This document shows, in pieces, positions 9,031-17,114 of a stretch of DNA of 35,207 nt. The stretch comes from Clostridiales bacterium. Its GTDB lineage: Bacteria; Bacillota; Clostridia; Christensenellales; Borkfalkiaceae. Positions within the stretch are counted from its first letter, which is position 1; each line of letters opens with the position of its first letter. The notes under the pieces were generated by a model. That model was not told the DNA's origin and did not search any database. It worked only from the letters and a program-made list of their open reading frames with translations. Position numbers and translations under genes: made by a program. The stretch is from NCBI GenBank assembly GCA_015055525.1, contig SVHZ01000020.1, forward strand, positions 1-35,207, read 5' to 3'.

Positions 9031-10050
9031 TTACTTAAATTGTTTTAAGAATCTAATATCGTTTTCAAAGAACAATCTTATGTCTGGAATTTTATATTTC
9101 AAAATCGCGATACGTTCAATACCCATACCGAAAGCATAACCGGAATAAACTTCACTATCTATACCACAGCCTTCAAGCACTTTTTTATTAACTATGCCAG
9201 CGCCTAAAATTTCTATCCAACCAGTACCCTTGCAAAGTTTACAGCCCTTACCGTGGCACTCTGAACACGAAACGTCAACTTCAACGCTAGGCTCAGTAAA
9301 CGGGAAATAAGACGGGCGTAATCTTGTTTTAGCGTCTTTACCAAACATAATTTTACAGAACTCGTCAAGCGTTCCTTTAAGATCGCAAAGAGTAATGTTT
9401 TTATCAACTACTAAACCTTCCATTTGATGGAACATTGGCGAGTGAGATGCATCATCGTCAGAACGATAAACTTTACCAGGACTTAAAATCTTGATAGGAG
9501 GCTTTTTGTCAAGCATTACTCTAACTTGACCTGCCGAAGTTTGAGTTCTTAATAAGATATTGTCGTTAATATAGAAAGTATCTTGCATATCTCTTGCAGG
9601 ATGATCTTCGGGAATATTAAGCATTTGGAAGTTGTAATAATCTTCTTCAATTTCAGGACCTTCAAAAATTTCAAACCCCATACTTGTAAACGCGTCGATA
9701 AGTTCGTTTTTAACAAGCGTTAACGGATGAAGTGTGCCAACTTCTCTCTTTTTTGATGGAAGAGTAATATCTATTGCTTCACTCTCAAAAGTCTTAATAA
9801 GTTCGGCTTCTTTAAGTTCAACTTCCCTAGCATCATACAATTCATCAATCTGTGTTCTTAAATCATTAACGAGTTTACCAAACGCAGGTCTATCTTCTTT
9901 TGGAATATCTCTCATACCTTGCATAAGTTTTGTAACTTCGCCGTTTTTGCCTTGATATTTAACCTTAACGTCGTTAAGTTCTTTAAGGTTGCTTGCGCCT
10001 AAAATATCAGCTTTTGCATTTGATAAAATAAGGTCTAATTGTTCTTTCAT
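9031..10050 (-). CDS. pheS: Phenylalanyl-tRNA synthetase alpha subunit
   Basis: This is the 339-aa catalytic alpha subunit of PheRS, a class II synthetase. The N-terminal coiled-coil arm (about 1-90) leads into the catalytic domain with [16 protein letters not shown], the motif 2 region ([13 protein letters not shown]) and motif 3 ([16 protein letters not shown]). A Cys-rich knuckle, [12 protein letters not shown], sits before GWIEILGAG; this C-x2-C-x4-C-x2-C pattern is common in bacterial PheS and probably binds zinc. The ATG at 10050 is preceded by a strong AAGGAG 6 bases away. It is the first gene after the T-box leader and terminator, and precedes pheT by 13 bases. Confidence 0.98.
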   Translation of the reverse strand: MKEQLDLILSNAKADILGASNLKELNDVKVKYQGKNGEVTKLMQGMRDIPKEDRPAFGKLVNDLRTQIDELYDAREVELKEAELIKTFESEAIDITLPSKKREVGTLHPLTLVKNELIDAFTSMGFEIFEGPEIEEDYYNFQMLNIPEDHPARDMQDTFYINDNILLRTQTSAGQVRVMLDKKPPIKILSPGKVYRSDDDASHSPMFHQMEGLVVDKNITLCDLKGTLDEFCKIMFGKDAKTRLRPSYFPFTEPSVEVDVSCSECHGKGCKLCKGTGWIEILGAGIVNKKVLEGCGIDSEVYSGYAFGMGIERIAILKYKIPDIRLFFENDIRFLKQFK

Positions 10051-10060
10051 AACTTCTCCT

Positions 10061-10099
10061 TAATAAAAAAATAACAGCGCCCTACAAAAGGACGCTGTT
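10061..10099 (-). terminator. T-box-controlled intrinsic terminator before pheS
   Basis: On the minus strand a 10-bp stem (AACAGCGTCC pairing with GGGCGCTGTT, one wobble, loop of about 7) is followed by ATTTTTTTATT. It overlaps the T-box region and ends about 11 bases before the pheS start. It should form when tRNA-Phe is charged and give way to the antiterminator when uncharged tRNA-Phe binds. Confidence 0.92.
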
Positions 10100-10301
10100 T
10101 GCGTGGTACCACCTTTCTTATATGCTAAAAAGCATATCTCTTAAAACGTTATAACGTAACGAACGGCTCGGCTTACTACTATTTCAGCTTACAACTCGGA
10201 AGTGAATACCGTTTTATCATAACGTAGCGAACTTGCACCTAAAATCGCCTCTCTGAACGTTAAACAAAAACGTCTGTCTTCGTCATAGTTTTTATATATA
10301 T
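10063..10301 (-). promoter_or_regulatory. T-box riboswitch (tRNA-Phe) controlling pheS-pheT
   Basis: The minus-strand leader of about 240 nt has the T-box hallmarks in order. Stem I contains the AGAGAG and GGTGCAAG distal elements, and a CACTTCCGAG element lies further down. The T-box sequence AAAGGTGGTACCACGC is at 10101-10116, and the terminator is at 10061-10099. The UGG inside the T-box sequence pairs with the free NCCA end of uncharged tRNA. The likely specifier is UUC (Phe), read at 10204-10206 in ATTCAC and followed by the usual purine. A second UUC occurs near 10230, so the exact specifier should be confirmed by folding. A separate hairpin (GATATGC/GCATATA) lies between Stem I and the T-box. 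The regulated genes, pheS and pheT, agree with Phe specificity. Confidence 0.94.
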
Positions 10302-10307
10302 ACATAA

Positions 10308-10336
10308 ATTATATATATTTTATTAGAGTTTGTCAA
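10308..10336 (-). promoter_or_regulatory. Sigma-A promoter of the pheST T-box leader
   Basis: On the minus strand a perfect -35 TTGACA (10331-10336) and perfect -10 TATAAT (10308-10313) are separated by 17 bases. Transcription would start near 10301, giving a leader of about 250 nt that contains the whole T-box. The -35 lies 4 bases beyond the yunB stop codon. Confidence 0.92.
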
Positions 10337-10340
10337 TCGT

Positions 10341-10982
10341 TTATATGAATTTTTGCGTTGAAAATACTGTTCCGGAAAAGTAAACCTCGGGAACTTTGCC
10401 AACGATTATGTTATCATATAACATAACCGATATTTTATCGATAAGTTTTTTCGTTGAAAACCTAGTAACAACGGCAATATCAGGAGTAACTTCTAAATAT
10501 AACGTATGACGAGTTTGGTTTATGCCCGCACTTTCAAACTTAGAAACAACGTCACACTTAACAGAGTTTATCGCTATAAGTTTCATTTTAATTTTACTAC
10601 CAAAACCTTGCAAAATAGATATACCGCTAAACACGCCGATTGGAACGTCTACCCCAAGATTTATATAATCTGTCAAATAACTTCCAACGCTATTAGCAAT
10701 TAAGGTAGTTAACGAGTTAAACTTATATGAGTCTGCAGTTATCATTGAAATATTTCCAGCGCTATCTTTATGAATTTTATACAAATTATCGTAAGCAAAT
10801 TCCGTTGTTAAACTATTCTCAATTGCAAAATATGACGCAGTTGATAAAACTCCTTGAAAAGACGCCTCGCCAATTCTAACGAGCATTTTGTTTGAATTTG
10901 AGTAAAGGGCAACAAAAATAGCGAAAAACAATATTATAAATATTGCAAACGTCCCTTTCTTACGTTTTCTACACTTGTTCAT
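10341..10982 (-). CDS. yunB: Sporulation protein YunB family
   Basis: This is a 213-aa protein with one N-terminal membrane anchor (about residues 10-30) after a basic MNKCRKRKK start, so it should face outward from the membrane. The C-terminal half carries the YunB signature: DVPIGVFSGISILQGFGSKI, then FESAGINQTRHTLYLEV, then VTRFSTKK. In B. subtilis YunB is made in the mother cell under sigma-E and its loss affects spore formation; its biochemical function is not known. Here it is monocistronic, between the pgi terminator and the pheST promoter. No good ribosome site precedes the ATG; a CATAAATT box just upstream loosely resembles a sigma-E -10, which I treat as weak. No terminator follows before the pheST leader. 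The gene suggests the organism can, or recently could, sporulate. Confidence 0.88.
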   Translation of the reverse strand: MNKCRKRKKGTFAIFIILFFAIFVALYSNSNKMLVRIGEASFQGVLSTASYFAIENSLTTEFAYDNLYKIHKDSAGNISMITADSYKFNSLTTLIANSVGSYLTDYINLGVDVPIGVFSGISILQGFGSKIKMKLIAINSVKCDVVSKFESAGINQTRHTLYLEVTPDIAVVTRFSTKKLIDKISVMLYDNIIVGKVPEVYFSGTVFSTQKFI

Positions 10983-11017
10983 ATAATAATTTATGATAAA
11001 ATTAAAATTTTAATCAC

Positions 11018-11046
11018 TAAAAAAGGATAGGTTTTAGCCTATCCTT
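11018..11046 (-). terminator. Intrinsic terminator after pgi
   Basis: A 9-bp perfect stem (AAGGATAGG with CCTATCCTT, 6-base loop, 11023-11046) is followed on the minus strand by a run of six T. It lies 8 bases beyond the pgi stop and should end the long minus-strand run that begins near 24302. Confidence 0.93.
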
Positions 11047-11053
11047 AATTTAA

Positions 11054-12466
11054 TTATATAACGTATTTATCAAGTTTCTTAGGAGCGTTATTGAGTTCTT
11101 CACGTTTTTGGTCGTAACCGTTTCTACCAAGGAGCGCGTAAGTTGCGTTCTTGCCGTTTTCAACGCCAGGTTGATTGTAAGTATCAATTCCAAGCATTTC
11201 ACCCATATAAGCGGTTTCAAGTTCAAAGAAGAATAAAAGTTGACCAAGCGTATACGCATTAAGAATAGGAAGATAAATAGTTCTATTAAGTCTATTTTTA
11301 ACAGTTAAAGCATATTCAGTAGCAACTCTTTCCGCTTGAATAAGTTCGTTCATAGTGTGACCGCAAAGGAAATTAACGTCGGGAATATCTTCGCAACCAT
11401 CGGGGATTTTTACGATTTTTCTATATTCGTCAACCGCCAAGAAAGTAGTTACTTTATCAAAAGGACCTTCGGTATATAATTGAACTTGACTGTGTTGATC
11501 AGTTACACCCAAAGACTTAACGGGGGTTTGACCCGCAAACACTTTGTTGCCGTTTTTATCAACTTCTTTACCAATACTTTCCGCCCAAAGTTGGCAGTAC
11601 CAATCGGCAATATATTTAAGACCATCTGCATACGGCATCATAACTGAAATATTTTTACCCCTTTGAAGAGCAATATAAGAAAGGAGCGCGCTCATAAGCG
11701 CAGGGTTTTTTGATAAATCGCCTGACGAGCATCTTTCGTTCATATATTTAGCGCCGTCTAAAAATTCCAAAATATCAACACCAAGAACTGCCGCAGGGAG
11801 TAAACCTACCGGGCAAAGTTCTGAAAATCTTCCGCCTACGCTATCGGGAATATAGTAAGTCTTATACCCTTCTTTCTTTGAAATTTTAATAAGATTACCC
11901 TTTGAGCTTGAAGTTGTTGTTATAATATGACTTTTTGCGTTATCTCCAAGTTTTTTAGTAAGTAAATCGTTGATAATAAGATATTGAGTCATAGTTTCAC
12001 TAGTAGAACCGCTCTTTGTTATAACGTTGAACATTGTTTCTTCAACGTTAATAACGTCTAAAAGAGCAACCATACGTTCAGGATCTACGTTATCTTCAAC
12101 GTAAAACTTTGGCGCGTTTCTCTTATCGTCTGGCAAATCGTTATGATGAAGATGGCAAAGCGCTTGAAATACCGCTATCGGACCAAGCGCAGACCCACCA
12201 ATACCTAAAACAACGAAATTTTTGAAATTTTTTCTAATATCGTTTGCAGTTTTAATAATATCGTTAATCTCTTGTTCGTTATAGTTAACAAGGTCAGCCC
12301 AACCCGTCATACCAGTACCGCGAATTGACTCAAACGTATTAAATGCGTTAATTGCAAACTGTTCATTATTAGCGATATCTTCGTCGGAAATACCTTCTTT
12401 TACGCCAACGAACTTGTCCATCATATTATTGTAATCAAATCTAATTTTTAATTTTTCGTTAAACAT
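11054..12466 (-). CDS. pgi: Glucose-6-phosphate isomerase
   Basis: This is a 470-aa Pgi of the shorter, Firmicutes-type length. It interconverts glucose-6-phosphate and fructose-6-phosphate in glycolysis and gluconeogenesis. Visible landmarks are the sugar-phosphate binding VVLGIGGSALGP, TKSGSTSET (phosphate loop), the family signature DSVGGRFSELCPVGLLPA, AESIGKEVD with the catalytic Glu, DQHSQVQLYTEG with the catalytic His, and the C-terminal QPGVENGKN with the catalytic Lys. A clear AAGGAG lies 7 bases before the ATG. It follows the TIM-barrel isomerase gene by 16 bases and is closed by an intrinsic terminator, so it is the last gene of the operon. Confidence 0.98.
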   Translation of the reverse strand: MFNEKLKIRFDYNNMMDKFVGVKEGISDEDIANNEQFAINAFNTFESIRGTGMTGWADLVNYNEQEINDIIKTANDIRKNFKNFVVLGIGGSALGPIAVFQALCHLHHNDLPDDKRNAPKFYVEDNVDPERMVALLDVINVEETMFNVITKSGSTSETMTQYLIINDLLTKKLGDNAKSHIITTTSSSKGNLIKISKKEGYKTYYIPDSVGGRFSELCPVGLLPAAVLGVDILEFLDGAKYMNERCSSGDLSKNPALMSALLSYIALQRGKNISVMMPYADGLKYIADWYCQLWAESIGKEVDKNGNKVFAGQTPVKSLGVTDQHSQVQLYTEGPFDKVTTFLAVDEYRKIVKIPDGCEDIPDVNFLCGHTMNELIQAERVATEYALTVKNRLNRTIYLPILNAYTLGQLLFFFELETAYMGEMLGIDTYNQPGVENGKNATYALLGRNGYDQKREELNNAPKKLDKYVI

Positions 12467-12482
12467 AACTTCTCCTTATATA

Positions 12483-13274
12483 TTAAAATATTTTATCTTT
12501 TAATTCTCTTAAATAATCTAAACTATCTTTAAGTTCAGAAACTTCGCCATAATCGTTCGTGTAAACTTCAATAAGCATATTGCCGTTAAACCCGTTATCT
12601 CTTAATCGCTTGAATAAATCTTCAAAATCAAACGTTCCTTTTCCTGGGAGAACTATTTTCCCATTACAATCAACGTCGGACAAATGAACGGTGTTTATAG
12701 AATCACCCATTTCATTTAGATAGTCAACGTAACTATCTCCTGAAATTCTCGCTTGTTTTACGTCAAAACAAGTTTTAAGACCTTTAAGATATTTTGAAAT
12801 TTCCCTATAAAACCCAACGTGATTATAGTATGCCCACTCAACGTTTTCAAGGCATAAATCAACACCGTATGAATACGCAAAATCCTTGACTTTTTCCATC
12901 ATTTTAGCGATTTTTTCATATTCGTTATAAAGAATATTTTTCTTAAATCTAGCAATACCGTGCAAAGTGTAATTTTTAGCGCCCAAGACGTTTGCCGTCT
13001 TTAAGCAACTTTCAAAAATTTTATAAGCATCGCATAATGCTCTTTCGCTTGATGAAAAAAGTTGCGGTTCAAAGTGCGTGTTTAACGTGTGAATTGAGTG
13101 AACTATTAAATCCCCTTTTCTTTCTTTTAAGAGTTTAGCAAACTCTTCAGTATACTCTGAATAAGTACCTAAAAACACCTCGCAAACCCTTGCATCAAGT
13201 TGATTGAGCGTAACTAACGCATCTTCATTAAACTGCCTTCTAAAAAGCGACGCAGTTGAAATACCAATCTCCAT
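12483..13274 (-). CDS. Sugar phosphate isomerase/epimerase (xylose-isomerase-like TIM barrel)
   Basis: This is a 263-aa TIM barrel of the AP-endonuclease-2/xylose-isomerase-like superfamily. Candidate metal ligands appear at the expected strand ends: HSIHTLN, LCLENVEW, CFDVKQAR, TVHLSDVD and LIEVYTND. The superfamily includes sugar epimerases, hydroxypyruvate isomerase and endonuclease IV; the single-metal layout and lack of endonuclease IV motifs favour a sugar isomerase or epimerase, but the substrate cannot be told. I start at the ATG at 13274 because MEIGISTASLF is the first barrel strand; a longer frame from 13307 would overlap clpC by 32 bases. The chosen ATG falls 1 base after the clpC stop, so coupling is likely. 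It precedes pgi, which fits a role in sugar metabolism. Confidence 0.85.
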   Translation of the reverse strand: MEIGISTASLFRRQFNEDALVTLNQLDARVCEVFLGTYSEYTEEFAKLLKERKGDLIVHSIHTLNTHFEPQLFSSSERALCDAYKIFESCLKTANVLGAKNYTLHGIARFKKNILYNEYEKIAKMMEKVKDFAYSYGVDLCLENVEWAYYNHVGFYREISKYLKGLKTCFDVKQARISGDSYVDYLNEMGDSINTVHLSDVDCNGKIVLPGKGTFDFEDLFKRLRDNGFNGNMLIEVYTNDYGEVSELKDSLDYLRELKDKIF

Positions 13275-13275
13275 A

Positions 13276-15756
13276 TTATTTTTTCTCGTAGGTAACTTCT
13301 CCGTCAATGCCGACGATAGTTACGGTATCTCCTTTAGTAATTTCTCCGCTAATAATTGCATCAGAGAGCAAATCTTCAACGTATCTTGATATTGCGCGCT
13401 TGATATTTCTTGCACCATACTCAACACTATAACTTTCGTCAACTATTATATCCATAGCAGAGTTTTCAACAAATAACTTATATCCTTGAGAATTTACTCT
13501 ATGAATAAGTTCGTTAATCATAATATCTGCTACGTCATAACAATCAGACTTGCTTAACTTATTAAACACTATAATTTCATCAAGCCTATTTATAAATTCA
13601 GGCTTAAAATGACGTTTAAGCGAGTCTTCAACGCTAGAAGTTTCATCGTTAGAGCCAAAACCTACACTCTGAGATTGCCTATACGAATAACCAACGTTTG
13701 ACGTTAAAATTATTATAGCGTTTTTGAAACTTATCAACCTACCCTTATTATCCGAAAGCCTACCTTCGCCCATAATTTGAAGTAAAACGTCGTAAATTTC
13801 AGGTGATGCTTTTTCGATTTCATCAAACAAAACTACTGAATAAGGATTTTTTCTAACCTTTTCAGTAAGAAGACCTTCTTGCTCGTATCCAACGTAACCG
13901 GGAGCAGAGCCAATGAGTTTATTTATTCCCGTTTTATCTTGATATTCGCTCATATCAAAACGAATAAGCGAGTTTTTATCGCCAAAAACGCACTCTGCAA
14001 GCGATTTAGCAAGTTCAGTTTTACCAACGCCGGTAGGACCTACGAAAAGGAACGTTCCAATCGGTTTATTAGGATCGTTTACGTTAGCACGCGAACGCCT
14101 AACCGCTCTTGCAACGCTTTCAATAGCCTCAGTTTGACCGATAACTTTTTTCATAAGTTCATCTTCAAGCGACATAAGTTTTGACGTGTCTTCACTTGTA
14201 AGATCTGAAACCGGAATTTTCGTCCATACGCTAATTAAATCTTTTATATCTTCTTCGGTAACGCAAGGGTCTAACTCACTACGTTTTTGATAGTCTTTTT
14301 CTTTAACCGCTCTAATTTTAACAATTAGCCCTGCAATTTTATCATCAAATTTTTTAGCAACGTCCAACTGCCCTCTATTCATTGCGTAATCTCTATCGGC
14401 AACAAGTTTATTAATCTCGTTTTCAAGAGAAATAATTTCCTTGGGCGTTGAAGTAATTTCAACGTGTTTTTTAGACGCCGCTTCATCGATAAGATCTATC
14501 GCCTTGTCTGGCAAAAATCTACCAGTTATGTATCTATCTGAAAGTTTTACTGCGGAAATTATCGCCTCGTCTTTTATGATAATTTTATGATGAGATTCAT
14601 AAGCGGGTTTAATTCCCATTAAAATTTCAATAGCAACTTCAACTGACGGCTCTTTTATTTCAATAGGTTGAAAACGTCTTTCTAAAGCGCTATCTTTTTC
14701 AATATATTTAGTATACTCGTCGTTAGTAGTTGCGCCAATAACGCTTAATTCACCGCGCGCAAGCATAGGTTTAAGAAATTCAGCGGTATCAAACTTACCG
14801 TCGGAAGTGCTACCAGCACCAACGATATTGTGAATTTCATCAATAAACAATATAACGTTTCCATCTTCAAGAACGTAATCTATAGCGGTTTTAAGCCTTT
14901 CTTCAAACTCACCCCTATATTTAGTTCCAGACAAAAGACCCCCTATATCAAGAGAAAAAATCTTTTTATCCCTTAAAAATTCAGGCGCTTCACCGCGAGC
15001 AATCATAAGCGCAAGCCCTTCAACAACCGAAGTTTTACCTACGCCCGCCTCTCCAACTAATAAAGGACTATTTTTTGTCTTTCTCGAAAGCGTTTGTATA
15101 ACCCTAAAAATTTCTTCATCTCTACCGATAACAGGATCTATAAGACCGCTTTCCGCTCTCTCACTTAACGAATAACCTAAAGATTCGAGCGGATTATTTT
15201 TAGAAGTTTCATTAGTTTTTATCGTTTTATCTTCTTTTTTGTTTTCAAACGTATTTTTAGGTTTTTCAGGCGTTTTAGGTAAAACGCTTGGTCTTTTTTC
15301 TTCTTCAATAACGCGTTCAGGCTCAACAAGATTTTTAGATTTTACCTTGTTTATCTCATAAACGTAAGCGTAAAGCGATGGAATATCAACGCCTAAACTT
15401 CTTAAAATACTCATCGCTCTTGAATCTTCAATAGATAAAATTGCAAGAAGTAAATGCTCCGTTGAAACAAAGGAAAGTTTAAGCGACCTTGCAATGTCAA
15501 CAGCGCCTTTTTGTGCGCTTATGCACTTTACGGTATAACCTGAAACGTTTCTTTCTTTAAGCGTTCTTTTAAGCGGTGCAAAATAATTTTCGCGCGTTAC
15601 GCCAAACTTGTTAAGATAAGTGCAAGCATCGCAATTAGGGGTGCTTAAAATAGAGTACAAAACAAGTTCTGTGCCGATATAAGATAAATTAAATTTTGCC
15701 TTTAATCTTTCCGCAGTTTTTAATACCACGAAATATACTTGCGTATAATTTGCCAT
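13276..15756 (-). CDS. clpC: ATP-dependent Clp protease unfoldase ClpC
   Basis: This is an 826-aa class I Clp/Hsp100 ATPase. Two N-domain repeats (about 1-65 and 75-140) are followed by a charged linker (145-190, rich in Lys, Glu and Pro), AAA-1 with Walker A GEAGVGKT at 235-242 and Walker B LFIDEIHN, a UVR-like middle region (about 450-490), and AAA-2 with Walker A GPTGVGKT at 573-580 and VLFDEIEKA. A VGFG loop matches the ClpP-binding loop, so it should feed ClpP. The middle region and loop favour ClpC over ClpB. It is not beside ctsR-mcsA-mcsB, and no CtsR-type repeat is visible upstream; it is instead 10 bases after galU in a metabolic run. AAGGAT precedes the ATG. The first N-domain repeat looks diverged. 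Confidence 0.93.
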   Translation of the reverse strand: MANYTQVYFVVLKTAERLKAKFNLSYIGTELVLYSILSTPNCDACTYLNKFGVTRENYFAPLKRTLKERNVSGYTVKCISAQKGAVDIARSLKLSFVSTEHLLLAILSIEDSRAMSILRSLGVDIPSLYAYVYEINKVKSKNLVEPERVIEEEKRPSVLPKTPEKPKNTFENKKEDKTIKTNETSKNNPLESLGYSLSERAESGLIDPVIGRDEEIFRVIQTLSRKTKNSPLLVGEAGVGKTSVVEGLALMIARGEAPEFLRDKKIFSLDIGGLLSGTKYRGEFEERLKTAIDYVLEDGNVILFIDEIHNIVGAGSTSDGKFDTAEFLKPMLARGELSVIGATTNDEYTKYIEKDSALERRFQPIEIKEPSVEVAIEILMGIKPAYESHHKIIIKDEAIISAVKLSDRYITGRFLPDKAIDLIDEAASKKHVEITSTPKEIISLENEINKLVADRDYAMNRGQLDVAKKFDDKIAGLIVKIRAVKEKDYQKRSELDPCVTEEDIKDLISVWTKIPVSDLTSEDTSKLMSLEDELMKKVIGQTEAIESVARAVRRSRANVNDPNKPIGTFLFVGPTGVGKTELAKSLAECVFGDKNSLIRFDMSEYQDKTGINKLIGSAPGYVGYEQEGLLTEKVRKNPYSVVLFDEIEKASPEIYDVLLQIMGEGRLSDNKGRLISFKNAIIILTSNVGYSYRQSQSVGFGSNDETSSVEDSLKRHFKPEFINRLDEIIVFNKLSKSDCYDVADIMINELIHRVNSQGYKLFVENSAMDIIVDESYSVEYGARNIKRAISRYVEDLLSDAIISGEITKGDTVTIVGIDGEVTYEKK

Positions 15757-15766
15757 AAAATCCTTA

Positions 15767-16633
15767 TTATATAAGCGTTTTTAAGTAATTTTTTAATTCT
15801 TCAGATAACTCTTCGTCGCGAAGAGCAAATTCGATATTAGCCTTTAAGTAACCAAGCCTTGAACCCATGTCATATCTCGTTCCATAAAAATCCACCGCCT
15901 TAACTCCACCCTTTCTAGCAAGAGCGTCAAGCGCGTCGGTAAATTGATACTCTCCGTTAACAGACGGAGTAAGTTTTTCAATTTCGTCAAAAATTTCAAA
16001 CGGAACAACGTATCTACCAAGTGGAGATAAAGTGCTTTTTACGTCTTCAAGTTTTGGTTTTTCAGTAATTTTAATAACGTCGTAAACGTTTCCTTCACAC
16101 GAAGAAAACTCAACGGACGCATATTTAGGAACGTCTTCTCTTTTAACGTTTTTGCAACCGATAACCGTCTTATTAGTCTTATTAAAAACGTCGATAAGTT
16201 GACCGATTACCGGGCGACCGTCGTTATACATAACGTCATCGCCAAATAGCACCGCAAACGGCTCTCCATTACAAAAATCTTTTGCAACTTCAATCGCCTT
16301 TGCCGTACCATTAAGTTCCTTCTGCTCTATAAAAGTAACTTTTGCCATTGTTTCAGGATATTTTATAGAGTTATAGAAATCAATTTTATTTTTTTGTAAA
16401 AGTTCGTTTTCTAAAATTTCAGATGCGCTAAAATGAGCATTGATAACTTCATTTTTATAACCGACAACAAACAAAATCTCTTCAATTCCGCTGTTTATTA
16501 CTTCTTCGGTTATAATTTGAATAGCAGGTTTATTAAGTACGGGTAACATTGCTTTGGGAACTGCTTTCGTGTAAGGTAAAAACCTAGTGCCAAACCCTGC
16601 AACGGGTATTACGGCTTTTTTTACTATTTGCAT
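15767..16633 (-). CDS. galU: UTP-glucose-1-phosphate uridylyltransferase
   Basis: This is a 288-aa nucleotidyltransferase that makes UDP-glucose from UTP and glucose-1-phosphate for cell-wall glycolipids and polysaccharides. It has the Rossmann-like start VIPVAGFGTRFLPYTKAVPK, LFGDDVMY at the metal/nucleotide site, FIEQKELNGTAKAIEVAKDF, and ITEKPKLEDVKS followed by LGRYVVPFEIFD. The usual PKEMLP motif reads PKAMLP (Ala28 for Glu); this is a small deviation and the rest of the family pattern is intact. A CAAGGAG box lies before the ATG. It is 43 bases downstream of rpiB with no terminator between. Confidence 0.95.
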   Translation of the reverse strand: MQIVKKAVIPVAGFGTRFLPYTKAVPKAMLPVLNKPAIQIITEEVINSGIEEILFVVGYKNEVINAHFSASEILENELLQKNKIDFYNSIKYPETMAKVTFIEQKELNGTAKAIEVAKDFCNGEPFAVLFGDDVMYNDGRPVIGQLIDVFNKTNKTVIGCKNVKREDVPKYASVEFSSCEGNVYDVIKITEKPKLEDVKSTLSPLGRYVVPFEIFDEIEKLTPSVNGEYQFTDALDALARKGGVKAVDFYGTRYDMGSRLGYLKANIEFALRDEELSEELKNYLKTLI

Positions 16634-16676
16634 AATTTCTCCTTGTGCTTAATATTTTATGCTTTATAACAAAATT

Positions 16677-17114
16677 TTACTTATCAAACGAGTTAATTTT
16701 TTCAACCCTAATTGCGTGTCTACCACCATCAAAGGGAGTATTTAAGAAAATATCAACTAACTTGATAATATTTTCAGTAGAAGTAATTCTTGCGCCTAAA
16801 GCAATAACGTTAGTATCGTTATGGCGCCTTGTCATTTCAGCGGAAAACTCATCGGTTACGTGAGCACATCGAATACCTGAAATCTTGTTTGCAACAATGC
16901 TCATACCAATACCCGTTCCGCAAATTAAAATACCTTTTTCACACTCTTTTTCAGTTACGAGTTTACAAACTTTTTCTGCATAGTCGGGATAATCGCAAGA
17001 CTCGTCTGAAAAAGTACCGCAATCAATAACTTCATAACCTTTTTCAATTAAAAATTCAATCAATTCATTTTTAGCGGGAAATCCGCCGTGATCACAACCA
17101 AACGCTAATTTCAT
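16677..17114 (-). CDS. rpiB: Ribose-5-phosphate isomerase B
   Basis: This is a 145-aa RpiB, full length. It interconverts ribose-5-phosphate and ribulose-5-phosphate in the pentose phosphate pathway. Visible active-site residues are Asp8-His9 in CDHGG, the catalytic Cys65 and Thr67 in ILICGTGIG, and RRHND at 96-100 with His98. The start overlaps the stop of tsaC by 4 bases (ATGA). LacA/LacB galactose-6-phosphate isomerases are relatives, but the single subunit with Cys65 and the absence of lac genes favour RpiB. The pairing of tsaC and rpiB is a frequent Firmicutes arrangement. Confidence 0.96.
   Translation of the reverse strand: MKLAFGCDHGGFPAKNELIEFLIEKGYEVIDCGTFSDESCDYPDYAEKVCKLVTEKECEKGILICGTGIGMSIVANKISGIRCAHVTDEFSAEMTRRHNDTNVIALGARITSTENIIKLVDIFLNTPFDGGRHAIRVEKINSFDK

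Noticed and set aside
10983-11016. Sigma-E-like promoter before yunB (CATAAATT)
   Set aside because: The -10-like box lies only a few bases from the ATG and no matching -35 is convincing in such AT-rich DNA.
13275-13307. N-terminal extension of the TIM-barrel isomerase
   Set aside because: It is the out-of-frame end of clpC; the barrel begins at MEIGIST right after the clpC stop.
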